Of a stretch of 22,305 bases of DNA, positions 15,198 through 22,305 are shown piece by piece. The notes under the pieces were generated by a model. It was not told the origin of the DNA. It worked only from the letters and a program-made list of their open reading frames with translations, and did no database searches. Position numbers and translations under genes: made by a program. Source of the stretch: Acidobacteriaceae bacterium (GTDB taxonomy: Bacteria > Acidobacteriota > Terriglobia > Terriglobales > Acidobacteriaceae); the NCBI GenBank assembly GCA_003165455.1, contig PLUJ01000135.1:4048-26352 (forward strand), in the 5' to 3' direction. Position 1 is the stretch's first letter. Each line of letters begins with the position of its first letter.

Positions 15198-15642
15198 GGC
15201 CGTCATCACCTCCGACTCCGACCTGCCTACCACAATTACCCATTAGACTCATCGGCAGCCAATCAAGTTGCATGCAATTATCCTGCCGCTTCATCCTTCA
15301 TAAAGAAGGGATCTTTAACTTTTGCAAACCCCTACATCCATCGGAAGTTGCAGACAACCTAACAGACTTCCGCTCATTCGGTAAGGTCTAGGGTGTAGTC
15401 TTCGGTCTCAAAGTTGACACGGAGTGTCATTTCGGTCCGGAATGTCGCCGAGACATCACCCCTTTATGAGACTGACAAAAGACAATACAGCCTTATCGAG
15501 CAAAGTAGTGTAAAGATTGGTAGAAGTTTTCCTCGGTGAGATCGAGGAGTCAGGCCGAGGCGAGACAAGCGGGGCGAGTCAGGTTGATCGAGTCAGGTTG
15601 ATCGAGTCAGGCTGGTCGAGTCGTGCTGCCCAAGCAGCAGTC
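15198..15642. other. Non-coding stretch of 445 bases with several short repeats
   Basis: No credible gene is seen on either strand. It holds the palindrome TTGCATGCAA (15269-15278), CCTTC-ATAAA-GAAGG (15296-15310), the perfect inverted repeat TGACAC-GGA-GTGTCA (15415-15429), and a block of 14-base tandem repeats ending in a hairpin (15575-15639, listed separately). The promoter of the 103-residue gene should lie in its left part. Confidence 0.5.
15575..15639. repeat. Tandem 14-base repeats ending in a hairpin
   Basis: CGAGTCAGGTTGAT occurs twice without change (15575-15588, 15589-15602). It is followed by CGAGTCAGGCTGGT (15603-15616) and a degenerate CGAGTCGTGCTGCC (15617-15630). The last copy runs into the perfect hairpin TGCTGC-CCAA-GCAGCA (15624-15639), which on the minus strand begins four bases after the stop codon of the Trm112-like gene but has no T-tract. 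More diverged CGAG-type units extend left to about 15542. The block probably grew by slippage; a role in 3' end formation or stability of the upstream mRNA is possible. Confidence 0.75.
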
Positions 15643-15822
15643 TCAAACTTTTTCGATGGTTGCCTGATCGATCAGCATGATTGGAATGTCATCCCTCACC
15701 GCATAGACGCGATGGCATTGCGTGCACTTCAGAGTCTCGGGATTTTGTCGATATTCAAGCGCCTGCTTGCAGGCTGGGCACACCAAGATTTCCAGCAACT
15801 CCTTGGCAATCATGAGAGGCAT
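15643..15822 (-). CDS. Trm112/YcaR-like zinc-ribbon protein
   Basis: A 59-residue protein of the Trm112p-like (UPF0434/YcaR) family. Its members bind zinc; eukaryotic Trm112 activates methyltransferases, and the bacterial role is less clear. Visible are the family opening KELLEILVCPACKQALEY, four zinc ligands C15, C18, C33 and C36, and the conserved ending RVYAVRDDIPIMLIDQA. The start is taken at ATG 15822; ATG 15813 is also possible, and neither has a clear ribosome binding site. The reading frame stays open for 53 codons upstream, but that part has no family features. It diverges from folD over 167 bases, which include a duplicated TCTGCATG (15842-15857). Confidence 0.88.
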   Translation of the reverse strand: MPLMIAKELLEILVCPACKQALEYRQNPETLKCTQCHRVYAVRDDIPIMLIDQATIEKV

Positions 15823-15944
15823 TGTACGACACAACCCGGAGTCTGCATGTCTGCATGAAGAAGAAGCCCAAAAAGTAGGCTTGGCGTTGCCCGTTTTGGA
15901 ACGCTCTGGATTGCTCGTTGCGCAAGTCTTGGTGGCTGCGAGGC

Positions 15945-15972
15945 TTGGTTCTTTCGGGTCTTGCGATAGAAT
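15945..15972 (+). promoter_or_regulatory. Possible sigma-70 promoter of folD
   Basis: TTGGTT and TAGAAT are separated by 16 bases. The -10 box matches five of six consensus bases, the -35 box only its first three. Transcription would start about 11 bases before the folD ATG, leaving almost no leader. That fits the absence of a Shine-Dalgarno sequence there, but the assignment is tentative. Confidence 0.35.
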
Positions 15973-15989
15973 CTGAGCCAAGCAAGCTT

Positions 15990-16931
15990 ATGTCTGCAAA
16001 AATTCTCGACGGTACCAGTATCGCCAGCGATATTCGACGGGAAGTCGCCTCCGAAGTGAAGGCCATGGCGGCCGCTGGGGTGCGTCCCGGACTGGCGGTT
16101 GTCCTGGTGGGCCACAATCCGGCTTCTGAGGTTTATGTGCGCGGCAAGGTCAAAGCCTGCGAAGAAGTCGGTATTTACAGTGAGCAGCACGCTCCTTCCG
16201 AAGACATAAGCACGGCCGTTCTGCTTGAATTAATCCATGACCTGAATCGTCGTGACGAGATCGATGGAATCCTCATTCAGTTGCCGCTGCCCCCGCAAGT
16301 CGATTCGAAAAAAGTGCTCTTCGCGGTCGATCCTGCAAAAGATGTAGACGGTTTTCACCCTGTCAACGTTGGGTTTCTCTCGACCCAGCGTCCCGGCTTG
16401 GTGCCCTGCACACCAGCGGGCGTGATCGAGATCTTGCGGCGGAGTCAGATTGTAATTGCTGGACAAGAAGCGGTGGTGGTGGGCCGCAGCGATATCGTGG
16501 GCAAACCTGCGGCCATGCTGTTGATCAATGCCAGCGCCACCGTAACCGTCTGTCATTCCAAGACGCACGATCTATCAGGCGTATGCCGCCGCGCCGATAT
16601 TTTGATCGCCGCAATCGGACGTGCTGGAATGATCAGACGTGACTTTGTGAAGCCTGGCGCCACCGTGATTGACGTCGGCATGAACCAGGTTACGAGCCCG
16701 AACGAGTTCGAAAGGCTTTTTGCGGGCAATGCCAAGCGCGAGCAAACTTTTCGCAGCAAAGGATCGACGCTAGCCGGCGATGTACATCCGGAAGTCGCCG
16801 AAGTGGCAGGGGCGCTGACTCCCGTTCCCGGCGGAGTGGGTCCACTCACTATTGCCATGTTGATGTCTAATACGGTAAAAGCCGCCAGAATGCGCCGTGG
16901 CGACCGCGTCCGGGAACTTTCGAGCAAATGA
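15990..16931 (+). CDS. folD: Bifunctional methylenetetrahydrofolate dehydrogenase / cyclohydrolase FolD
   Basis: Oxidises 5,10-methylene-tetrahydrofolate to the methenyl form with NADP+ and hydrolyses it to 10-formyl-tetrahydrofolate, supplying purine and formyl-Met synthesis in the cytosol. The 313 residues have the catalytic Y49 and K53 (YVRGKVKACEEVGI), D120 in KDVDGFHPVN, the Rossmann motif VVGRSDIVGKPAAMLL and the signature TPVPGGVGPLTIAML near the end. The protein is some 25 residues longer than the E. coli enzyme, mainly because of a loop NEFERLFAGNAKREQTFRSK between the VIDVGMN strand and GDV. The start is ATG at 15990; the frame is open further upstream, but the family N-terminus fits this ATG. 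coaE follows after 127 bases and may be cotranscribed. Confidence 0.97.
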   Translation: MSAKILDGTSIASDIRREVASEVKAMAAAGVRPGLAVVLVGHNPASEVYVRGKVKACEEVGIYSEQHAPSEDISTAVLLELIHDLNRRDEIDGILIQLPLPPQVDSKKVLFAVDPAKDVDGFHPVNVGFLSTQRPGLVPCTPAGVIEILRRSQIVIAGQEAVVVGRSDIVGKPAAMLLINASATVTVCHSKTHDLSGVCRRADILIAAIGRAGMIRRDFVKPGATVIDVGMNQVTSPNEFERLFAGNAKREQTFRSKGSTLAGDVHPEVAEVAGALTPVPGGVGPLTIAMLMSNTVKAARMRRGDRVRELSSK

Positions 16932-17000
16932 AAGACTCTCACTACAGAAGCGCGTCGGTACGAAAAAAATCCAAACAAAGGACGCCAGAAAGTTCTTCGA

Positions 17001-17045
17001 CCTCTGCTTTCTCTGCTCTGTTTTGTGGCTCTGCGGTGAAAGCTT
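17001..17045 (+). repeat. CTCTGC-rich intergenic element between folD and coaE
   Basis: CCTCTGCTTT, CTCTGCTCTG and GGCTCTGCGGTGAAAGCTT form a run of CTCTG units in an otherwise purine-rich gap. Similar intergenic strings ending in CTCTGCGGTGAAAG are, from memory, widespread in Acidobacteria and some other genomes as dispersed repeats. Only one copy is in this window, so repeat status is an inference. It is open in the coaE frame. Confidence 0.35.
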
Positions 17046-17058
17046 CTCCGGAGGCGCA

Positions 17059-17727
17059 TTGCTGAAAGTCGGCCTCACCGGTGCGATTGCTTCCGGCAAA
17101 AGTGTTGTAGGCGAAATGTTTGTGGCATTGGGCGCCCATCTTGTGCAGGCGGATTGCATCGCGCACGAACTCATGTCACCCGGACAGCCTGTCTACACGG
17201 AAGTTGTGCGCCATTTCGGTGCTTCGATTCTCAATCCTGATATGACCGTGAATCGCGCCAAGCTCGCTGAAGCGGTGTTCGGTCCCAAGCGTTTTTCCTC
17301 CACCGCAAAGCCGTCGCGGGTGGACGAGTTGAACCGGATCGTGCACCCCGAAGTCCTGCGCAAACAGGAGGTATGGATGAACACGGTTGGCCGCGCCGAT
17401 CCCCAGGCCATCGCGATCGTTGAAGCGGCGCTTATCCTCGAGGCTGGGGCCGCGAAACAATTCGACCGTCTGGTGGTGGTCACCTGCAGCGATGAACAGC
17501 GCGTGGCCCGGTTCGCTTCTCGGCAAAAAATTGATATAGAAACTGCCCGCAAAGAGGTTGCGCGCCGCATGGCTGCACAGCTATCGGAGGCAGAGAAGAT
17601 CGCTGCCTCCGATTATGTCATTGATAACTCCAAATCGCTGGACCAGACTCGGCAACAGGTGGCGCAAGTTTGGCGTGAGTTCCATTTCAATAACTTTGAA
17701 AAGCCTTCAGAACCGTATAGCCTGTAA
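17059..17727 (+). CDS. coaE: Dephospho-CoA kinase CoaE
   Basis: Phosphorylates the 3'-hydroxyl of the ribose in dephospho-CoA with ATP, the last step of coenzyme A synthesis, in the cytosol. The 222 residues carry the P-loop GAIASGKS (residues 8-15) directly after the start, the substrate-binding DCIAHEL, the segment NRIVHPEVL, IVEAALILEAG, and the lid region ARFASRQKIDIETARKEVARR before DYVIDNS. Length is typical (about 200). The start is TTG at 17059, with GGAGG four bases before it; CTG at 17062 gives better spacing but is a rarer start. The reading frame continues upstream into folD with no family features and no better start near the P-loop. No terminator separates it from folD. Confidence 0.95.
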   Translation: MLKVGLTGAIASGKSVVGEMFVALGAHLVQADCIAHELMSPGQPVYTEVVRHFGASILNPDMTVNRAKLAEAVFGPKRFSSTAKPSRVDELNRIVHPEVLRKQEVWMNTVGRADPQAIAIVEAALILEAGAAKQFDRLVVVTCSDEQRVARFASRQKIDIETARKEVARRMAAQLSEAEKIAASDYVIDNSKSLDQTRQQVAQVWREFHFNNFEKPSEPYSL

Positions 17728-17908
17728 GGTCGCAGATTGATAGAGGTTGATTCGGGCCTCTTCCTACACGATCCACTGTATACGTGGCCGCAATCGGATT
17801 TTGTACAATCAAGAGCGTTTTATCTGCAGTGCTGTTTCGTTAACCCGCCTAACCCGTCAGCAAAGGTAGACGATTGGATCTCTCCGGCCTGAGTATCGAG
17901 GACATGAA

Positions 17909-19870
17909 ATGCGGGTACTGATCGTCGATGACCACGAAGTCGTCCGCCGCGGCGTTCGTTCCCTCATCCTGAGCGATTCGAAGTACGAAATCTGTGGCGA
18001 AGCCGTCGACGGGCAAGACGCGGTCGAAAAGGCTACGCTACTGTCGCCTGACGTCATCGTCATGGATGTCAGCATGCCGCGTCTCAATGGACTGGAAGCC
18101 ACCCCTCTTATACGAACAGCTCTGCCCGACTGCGAAATTTTGATCCTTAGCCAGCATGACTCCGCGGAGATGATTCGCCAGGCTTCCAAAGCAGGGGCTC
18201 GCGGATATGTGGTTAAGTCCTCGATTGCCCGCGACCTGCTTACCGCTTTGGAAAGCGTTTCCCGGCATCAGCCATTTTTCGATGCGGTTTCCCCTCCCGT
18301 CAAACTCACTCCCATGGACTCGAAGGAAATCCTGCAGCGGAGCGAAACCTTTGAGCAGGCCCTCCGCGAAAGTGAAGAACTTTATCGTTCCACCTTCGAG
18401 CTCACGGCGATTGGAATCGCGCATGTGAACTCCAGCGGACGCTTCTTGCGACTGAACGAAAAGTTTGTACAGATCGCCGGCTACAGCAAAGACGAATTGT
18501 TGAGGATGACATTCCATGATCTCACTCATCCCGAGGATCTGGAAGCCGACCTGGCCCATGCGGAAAAGATAAAGTCCGGCGCTCTGGACCACTATTCGAC
18601 TGACAAGCGCTACATCCGCAAAGATGGATCGGAAGTGTGGATTAAATTGACGGTCTCCGCCGTGCGCGACACAAGCGGAAACCTAAAGCACTTCATTACG
18701 GTGATCGAAGATATCAACCGTCGCCGGCAAGGCGAAGAAGCCCTGTTCAAGCTCGCTGCCATCGTCGAATCCTCGGACGATGCCGTTATCTCTAAGGACC
18801 TCAACGGAACCATTATGAGCTGGAATACCGGAGCTGCGCGCATTTTCGGATACACAGCTCAGGAGGCGATCGGCCAGCCGATTACCCTCATCATCCCGCC
18901 AGAGCTGCAAGGGGAAGAGAAAGAAATCATTTCCCGGCTGCGCAATGGCCAGCGCATCGATCACTTCGAAACTGTTCGCCAGACCAAGACAGGCGGCCGG
19001 CTTGCGATTTCTCTTACGGTTTCACCCGTCATCGATGGAAACGGGAAGGTGATCGGCGCATCCAAAATCGCGCGCGACATCACTGAACAGAAAGAACTCC
19101 GCGAAAGACTCGAAGCCCGCGTCAAGCAGCGTACCGAAGAGCTGGAAGAAAAGAACAAAGCGTTGATCGAGCAGACGGAAACGGTGCGCGAACTTTCCGG
19201 CCGCCTGCTGCGGATTCAGGATGAAGAACGCCGCCGCATCGCCCGCGACCTGCACGACAGCGCGGGCCAGATTCTCGTCGCATTACAGATGAATTTGGCG
19301 CCTTTGCGAACCGCTGCGCAATGTGACTCTGAGTTCGAGAAGGGTATTGTGGAGAGCCTGGGCCTGGTCGACCAGTTATCCAAAGAGCTGCGTACCTTAT
19401 CGTATTTGCTGCACCCGCCGTTGCTGGACGAAGCCGGTCTCAGTTCTGCGTTGCAATGGTACGTGGAAGGTTTCACGCAGCGCAGCACGATCGACGTTAA
19501 GCTGGACGTTGCGCCGGAAATTGGCCGGCTTCCGGGCGATATGGAAATGACGATCTTCCGCATCGTGCAGGAATCCCTGACCAACATACACCGCCACTCC
19601 GGGAGCGATCAGGCGCGTATTTCCGTGCTGCGCGATGCGGAGGAAATTTGTTTGCAGATTCAGGATAATGGGCGCGGCATGCCCGCTTCGAAGAATGGAC
19701 GCTCGCCAGCCAGAGCGCGAACTGGAGTGGGTATTCAGGGTATGCGCGAGCGCGTGAAACAACTGGGCGGCCGCTTTGAGATTCACTCCAACGGAAATGG
19801 AACCGAGGTTATGGCGGCGTTTCCCTCGGTGGTGGCAGAGATGGACGCCGAATCCTTGTCTTCTAAATAA
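17909..19870 (+). CDS. Receiver-PAS-PAS histidine kinase (NarX-type)
   Basis: A soluble signalling protein of 653 residues with no membrane segment. It begins with a NarL-type receiver domain (1-120; acid pocket D7/D8, phospho-acceptor D53 in VIVMDVSMPRLNG, K104 region GYVVKSS). Two PAS-PAC sensor domains follow (about 153-265 and 283-392), then a coiled coil (LEARVKQRTEELEEKNKALI), a HisKA_3 dimerisation domain with phospho-acceptor H449 in RRIARDLHDSAGQ, and a HATPase domain (FRIVQESLTNIHRHSG, then DNGRGMP and GVGIQGMRERV). The receiver is at the front and no DNA-binding domain is present, so output must pass to another regulator. The start is ATG at 17909, with GAGGA six bases upstream; an ATG at 17904 is out of frame. 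The 181 bases upstream hold a TACAAT box (17804-17809) but no clear -35 element. Confidence 0.94.
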   Translation: MRVLIVDDHEVVRRGVRSLILSDSKYEICGEAVDGQDAVEKATLLSPDVIVMDVSMPRLNGLEATPLIRTALPDCEILILSQHDSAEMIRQASKAGARGYVVKSSIARDLLTALESVSRHQPFFDAVSPPVKLTPMDSKEILQRSETFEQALRESEELYRSTFELTAIGIAHVNSSGRFLRLNEKFVQIAGYSKDELLRMTFHDLTHPEDLEADLAHAEKIKSGALDHYSTDKRYIRKDGSEVWIKLTVSAVRDTSGNLKHFITVIEDINRRRQGEEALFKLAAIVESSDDAVISKDLNGTIMSWNTGAARIFGYTAQEAIGQPITLIIPPELQGEEKEIISRLRNGQRIDHFETVRQTKTGGRLAISLTVSPVIDGNGKVIGASKIARDITEQKELRERLEARVKQRTEELEEKNKALIEQTETVRELSGRLLRIQDEERRRIARDLHDSAGQILVALQMNLAPLRTAAQCDSEFEKGIVESLGLVDQLSKELRTLSYLLHPPLLDEAGLSSALQWYVEGFTQRSTIDVKLDVAPEIGRLPGDMEMTIFRIVQESLTNIHRHSGSDQARISVLRDAEEICLQIQDNGRGMPASKNGRSPARARTGVGIQGMRERVKQLGGRFEIHSNGNGTEVMAAFPSVVAEMDAESLSSK

Positions 19871-19887
19871 ACTTCCCTTCGCTGCAC

Positions 19888-20793
19888 TCACGGTTGCTTT
19901 AAAAACTTGCCTTGCTCGAGTTCTTCGAAAGCCTGACGCAACTGCTGTTGAGTATTCATTACGATTGGCCCGTACCACGCCACAGGCTCTTCCAGCGGCT
20001 TTCCGGAGACCAGCAAGAATCGCACGCCATCCTCTCCAGCTTGCACCGTGACTTCATCGCCGCGATCAAAAACCACCAGCGACCGGTTGTCGGCCTCAAC
20101 CGGGGGCGCTGTATCGAGCCACTTCACCCCTTCGGTTGGCACCGAGAGCGGTCCCGATGCGTTACAGAACTTTCCCGAACCAGCAAAAATGTAAGCAAAA
20201 GCGTGCCGAGTGGTTTCAACGGGCAGGGTCTTTCTTTTCCCGGGAGCCACCGATACATCCAAATAAATCGGATCGGCCGCGATGCCATCGACCGGGCCTT
20301 TCTTTCCCCAGAAACTTCCGCAGACCACGCGCACGTGAGTTCCGTCGTCATCCTTGATTTCAGGGATATCGAGCGCCTTCACTTCCTGATATCGCGGCGG
20401 CGTCATCTTCAGATTTGACGGGAGATTCGCCCACAACTGAAATCCGTGCATACGTCCGGTCGCATCGCCCTTGGGCATTTCCTGATGAATGATTCCGCTG
20501 CCGGCCGTCATCCACTGCACGTCGCCGGCGGCGATGGCGCCGTGATTTCCCATACTGTCGCCATGTTCGACGGTTCCCGCCAGCACATACGTGACAGTTT
20601 CGATTCCGCGATGAGGATGCCAGGGAAATCCCGCGAGATAATCCTCGGGCACGTCGTTGCGGAAATCATCAAGCAAAAGGAACGGATCGAACTCCTTAGT
20701 ATTTCCGAACCCGAAAGCGCGGCGGAGATGCACTCCCGCGCCCTCCAGAGTGGGCTTCGATTGAATCAGGTGTTTCACCGGCCGGATCGACAT
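19888..20793 (-). CDS. Pirin family protein (quercetinase-like cupin)
   Basis: Pirins are bicupin proteins; bacterial members include quercetin 2,3-dioxygenases and regulators of pyruvate metabolism. The 301 residues have the metal ligands H59, H61 (FPWHPHRGIETVTYVL), H103 and E105 (GSGIIHQEM) in the N-terminal cupin, and a C-terminal pirin domain (VSVAPGKRKTLPV, HAFAYIFAGSG, FDRGDEVTV, FLLVSGKPLEEPVAWYGPIV). The start is ATG at 20793, with GGAG five bases before it. It converges with the kinase gene, with 17 bases between and no visible terminator. The family is secure; substrate and metal are not shown by sequence. Confidence 0.95.
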   Translation of the reverse strand: MSIRPVKHLIQSKPTLEGAGVHLRRAFGFGNTKEFDPFLLLDDFRNDVPEDYLAGFPWHPHRGIETVTYVLAGTVEHGDSMGNHGAIAAGDVQWMTAGSGIIHQEMPKGDATGRMHGFQLWANLPSNLKMTPPRYQEVKALDIPEIKDDDGTHVRVVCGSFWGKKGPVDGIAADPIYLDVSVAPGKRKTLPVETTRHAFAYIFAGSGKFCNASGPLSVPTEGVKWLDTAPPVEADNRSLVVFDRGDEVTVQAGEDGVRFLLVSGKPLEEPVAWYGPIVMNTQQQLRQAFEELEQGKFLKQP

Positions 20794-20907
20794 ATTCGCT
20801 CCAAATGTTTGATGTAGGAGCTAATTGGATGTCGCATCGTGCAGGAGCGATTCTGGCCGATATTTTCAGGAATCCTTCATCCTCTCAGTGCTCATTCTCT
20901 AAAGTGC

Positions 20908-21618
20908 TCAGGCGCTCCTGCCGCCGTTGGCCTTATGCGCTACCGCGGCGGCGATGGCGGGGAGGGCTTGCTTGATTTGGCGAGTGATATTTTTTCGGAC
21001 CTCGTTCATGTCGACATTTTCGGGCGGGCGTTTGGGCACAGGTGGCGCGGCCTGGGGTGCGTCGCTTCGTGGTTGTGTATGGACTGCTGAAGAACGCGCG
21101 TCTTCCTCCACTTCCTCCACTCCTACTTTGGCCAGGCGCACCGCTCGCCCTTTCTCTACGATTTTAACTTTGGCCTCGTCCTGTTCTTTTTCGTTTCCGA
21201 CGAAGTCGGAATCTTGCCAAATGTAACCTCCCAGAGGAGTTTGGCCGACAGTTTCAGGATCGAGAACGACATTGCGCTCGTAGGGCGAAAAGTTGGTGCG
21301 AGGCAGATTGGCGCTGGCGGTTTGCAGGGCGTAGAGCAGGAGGCCGGCGGTTTTGGCATCGATTTGGCCGGTGATGATGAGACGCATGATCTGCATGAGA
21401 GAGATCTGGATAGAATTGGCGTCTTCGAGCACGGGCAAGTCGATGGTGACGTTACGGCGACTGGCGCGGGCATTCTTTAGACGATCAGTATTGAGAGCGA
21501 TGCTCTCTTCGTGATGGCGCTGGTGGAAGTAACAGAGCGTGTGGCGGCGCAGGGCGGGCGAACCGCACTGAGTGCCATTGACTTTGATGTGGTGACAGCG
21601 ACTGGGGTAGTTTGCCAT
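20908..21618 (-). CDS. Hypothetical protein with N-terminal CX9CX10CX2H zinc cluster
   Basis: Not recognised as a named family. Of 236 residues, the first 36 hold C8, C18, C29 and H32 (RCHHIKVNGTQC, then GSPALRRHTLCYFHQRHH), spaced CX9CX10CX2H and surrounded by Arg, Lys and His, which suggests zinc and nucleic-acid binding. Residues 65-105 form helices (ISLMQIMRLIITGQIDAKTA). Then follow a linker with a conserved-looking GGYIWQDSDF and a long charged, Pro-rich, probably disordered tail (140-236). From memory, similar proteins occur in several copies per genome in Acidobacteria. The start is ATG at 21618, with GGAG eight bases upstream in a purine-rich leader. It lies between pirin and the methyltransferase, whose start points away from it. 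Confidence 0.75.
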   Translation of the reverse strand: MANYPSRCHHIKVNGTQCGSPALRRHTLCYFHQRHHEESIALNTDRLKNARASRRNVTIDLPVLEDANSIQISLMQIMRLIITGQIDAKTAGLLLYALQTASANLPRTNFSPYERNVVLDPETVGQTPLGGYIWQDSDFVGNEKEQDEAKVKIVEKGRAVRLAKVGVEEVEEDARSSAVHTQPRSDAPQAAPPVPKRPPENVDMNEVRKNITRQIKQALPAIAAAVAHKANGGRSA

Positions 21619-21946
21619 GGTGATCTCCTACCCCCTCCCCCACGATCTATTGGAATCATGGGATTGGCGGGATTTTGCGATTTGATCTATGCGGTGCAAT
21701 GAGTTAGAGGGAAAATCTTGGAGGGACATGGGTTAGGGTCTTCAACTTTATCCCCTATGGGTGAGTATTTCGTAGTGCGGAAAGCTGGGCAAGGTTAGGT
21801 GGACAGGAGGGGTGTGGAAAAGCGCACGAGTGGACAGTCAAGCAGGAACGCCGTGCTCCAAGGTCTATTATTAGAATTTATTAATGTTATCGGTGCGCTG
21901 TATCTGCGATATTAGGCTTTCGACCGACAAGCTGAGGCGAACCACC
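21619..21946. other. Divergent intergenic region of 328 bases with an AT-rich patch
   Basis: No gene is seen. The left part, upstream of the zinc-cluster protein, is G/C-tract-rich (CCCCCTCCCCC near 21632). The right part has an AT-rich patch at 21864-21890 with an imperfect palindrome ATTATTAGAATTTATTAAT, about 65 bases before the methyltransferase ATG, a likely promoter or autoregulatory site. The contrast with the surroundings suggests the edge of an acquired segment. Confidence 0.4.
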
Positions 21947-22305
21947 ATGCATGTAGAAAGACTGGAAGGATCGGCGGATCTGCTCACAATGGTGGATCTC
22001 GATCGCATGAAGGTTTCTACGACGCTGGATGATTCCCGGCGAGGCAAGCTGGGGCAATTCATGACGCCTTCCAGTGTCGCAAGATTCATGGCGTCACAGT
22101 TCGGGAACATACCCAGCGCCGTGAATCTTCTTGATGCTGGGGCTGGCGTTGGAACGCTAACGGCCGCGTTTGTCCATGCGATGTGTCGTCGGAATCGCAA
22201 GCCCAGAGAGATCAATGTCACGGCCTTTGAAGTAGAGCCTAGTCTTTCCCAATCTCTTCGGATAACGCTGAATAACTGCAAAGAGGAGTGCAGCAGGTCT
22301 GTCGT
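21947..22305 (+). CDS. DNA adenine methyltransferase, N-terminal part (restriction-modification type)
   Basis: The first 119 residues of a class I SAM-dependent methyltransferase; the gene runs off the window. Motif X is GQFMTPSSVARFMASQF (residues 36-52), motif I is LLDAGAGVGTLTAAFV (61-76) with the SAM-binding DAGAG, and motif II ends in VTAFEVEP with acidic E95. The order X-I-II fits N6-adenine enzymes of the gamma class (Eco57I, PstI and BsuBI relatives); the catalytic NPPY would lie outside. Such genes are usually paired with a restriction endonuclease, which may lie just beyond the window. The start is ATG at 21947 with GAGG nine bases before it; an in-frame ATG at 21884 would add 21 residues with no family features. 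The family is quite secure, the specificity unknown. Confidence 0.85.
   Translation, partial: MHVERLEGSADLLTMVDLDRMKVSTTLDDSRRGKLGQFMTPSSVARFMASQFGNIPSAVNLLDAGAGVGTLTAAFVHAMCRRNRKPREINVTAFEVEPSLSQSLRITLNNCKEECSRSV

Noticed and set aside
21871..22281. 136-codon open frame on the minus strand at the right end
   Set aside because: It is antisense to the methyltransferase, whose motifs X and I are clear.
1..22305. CRISPR arrays, tRNA or rRNA genes, insertion sequences and prophage genes
   Set aside because: None seen. The tandem repeats at 15575 have no spacers, and no transposase or integrase motif was found; a tRNA scan by eye is not exhaustive.

Overview
This window looks like a chromosomal segment of an Acidobacteriota bacterium, probably class Terriglobia. 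That is inferred from moderately high GC, the gene families present, and the extracytoplasmic lipoprotein with tandem Ig-like domains and a beta-propeller. No 16S gene is present, so the placement is not proven. Most of the window is ordinary housekeeping DNA. The right-hand edge enters what looks like an accessory region with a DNA methyltransferase.

Left part (1-7793, all minus strand): a membrane sensor histidine kinase, mutS2, dnaG (primase) and the 5' three quarters of rpoD (major sigma factor). dnaG next to rpoD is the core of the classical macromolecular-synthesis operon; here mutS2 sits upstream in place of rpsU. dnaG carries an in-frame inverted-repeat insertion (2600-2691). A related motif overlaps the stop codon of ytxH (11886-11917).

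Middle (7794-11985): hemB (tetrapyrrole synthesis) diverges from the kinase gene. Then come an NmrA-like NAD(P)-binding protein and a LemA-family membrane protein, divergent across a promoter region with three copies of a GGTTC-N2-AAACC-like palindrome. A 78-residue unknown protein and a YtxH-like small membrane protein follow. Two very clear intrinsic terminators lie here.

Centre right (12011-15822): a large secreted lipoprotein (four Ig-like domains plus a beta-propeller), a 103-residue unknown protein with its own terminator, a 445-base non-coding stretch with tandem 14-base repeats, and a Trm112-like zinc protein.

Right part (15990-22305): folD (one-carbon metabolism) and coaE (last step of CoA synthesis), separated by a low-complexity pyrimidine-rich spacer; a receiver-PAS-PAS-NarX-type kinase; a pirin; an unrecognised protein with a CX9CX10CX2H cluster; and the start of an adenine-type DNA methyltransferase that runs off the window, probably the first gene of a restriction-modification locus.

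I do not see a complete new multi-gene system. The best candidates for novelty are the zinc-cluster protein beside the methyltransferase, the palindromic element that has become part of DnaG, the insertion in HemB, and the operator-like and tandem repeats.
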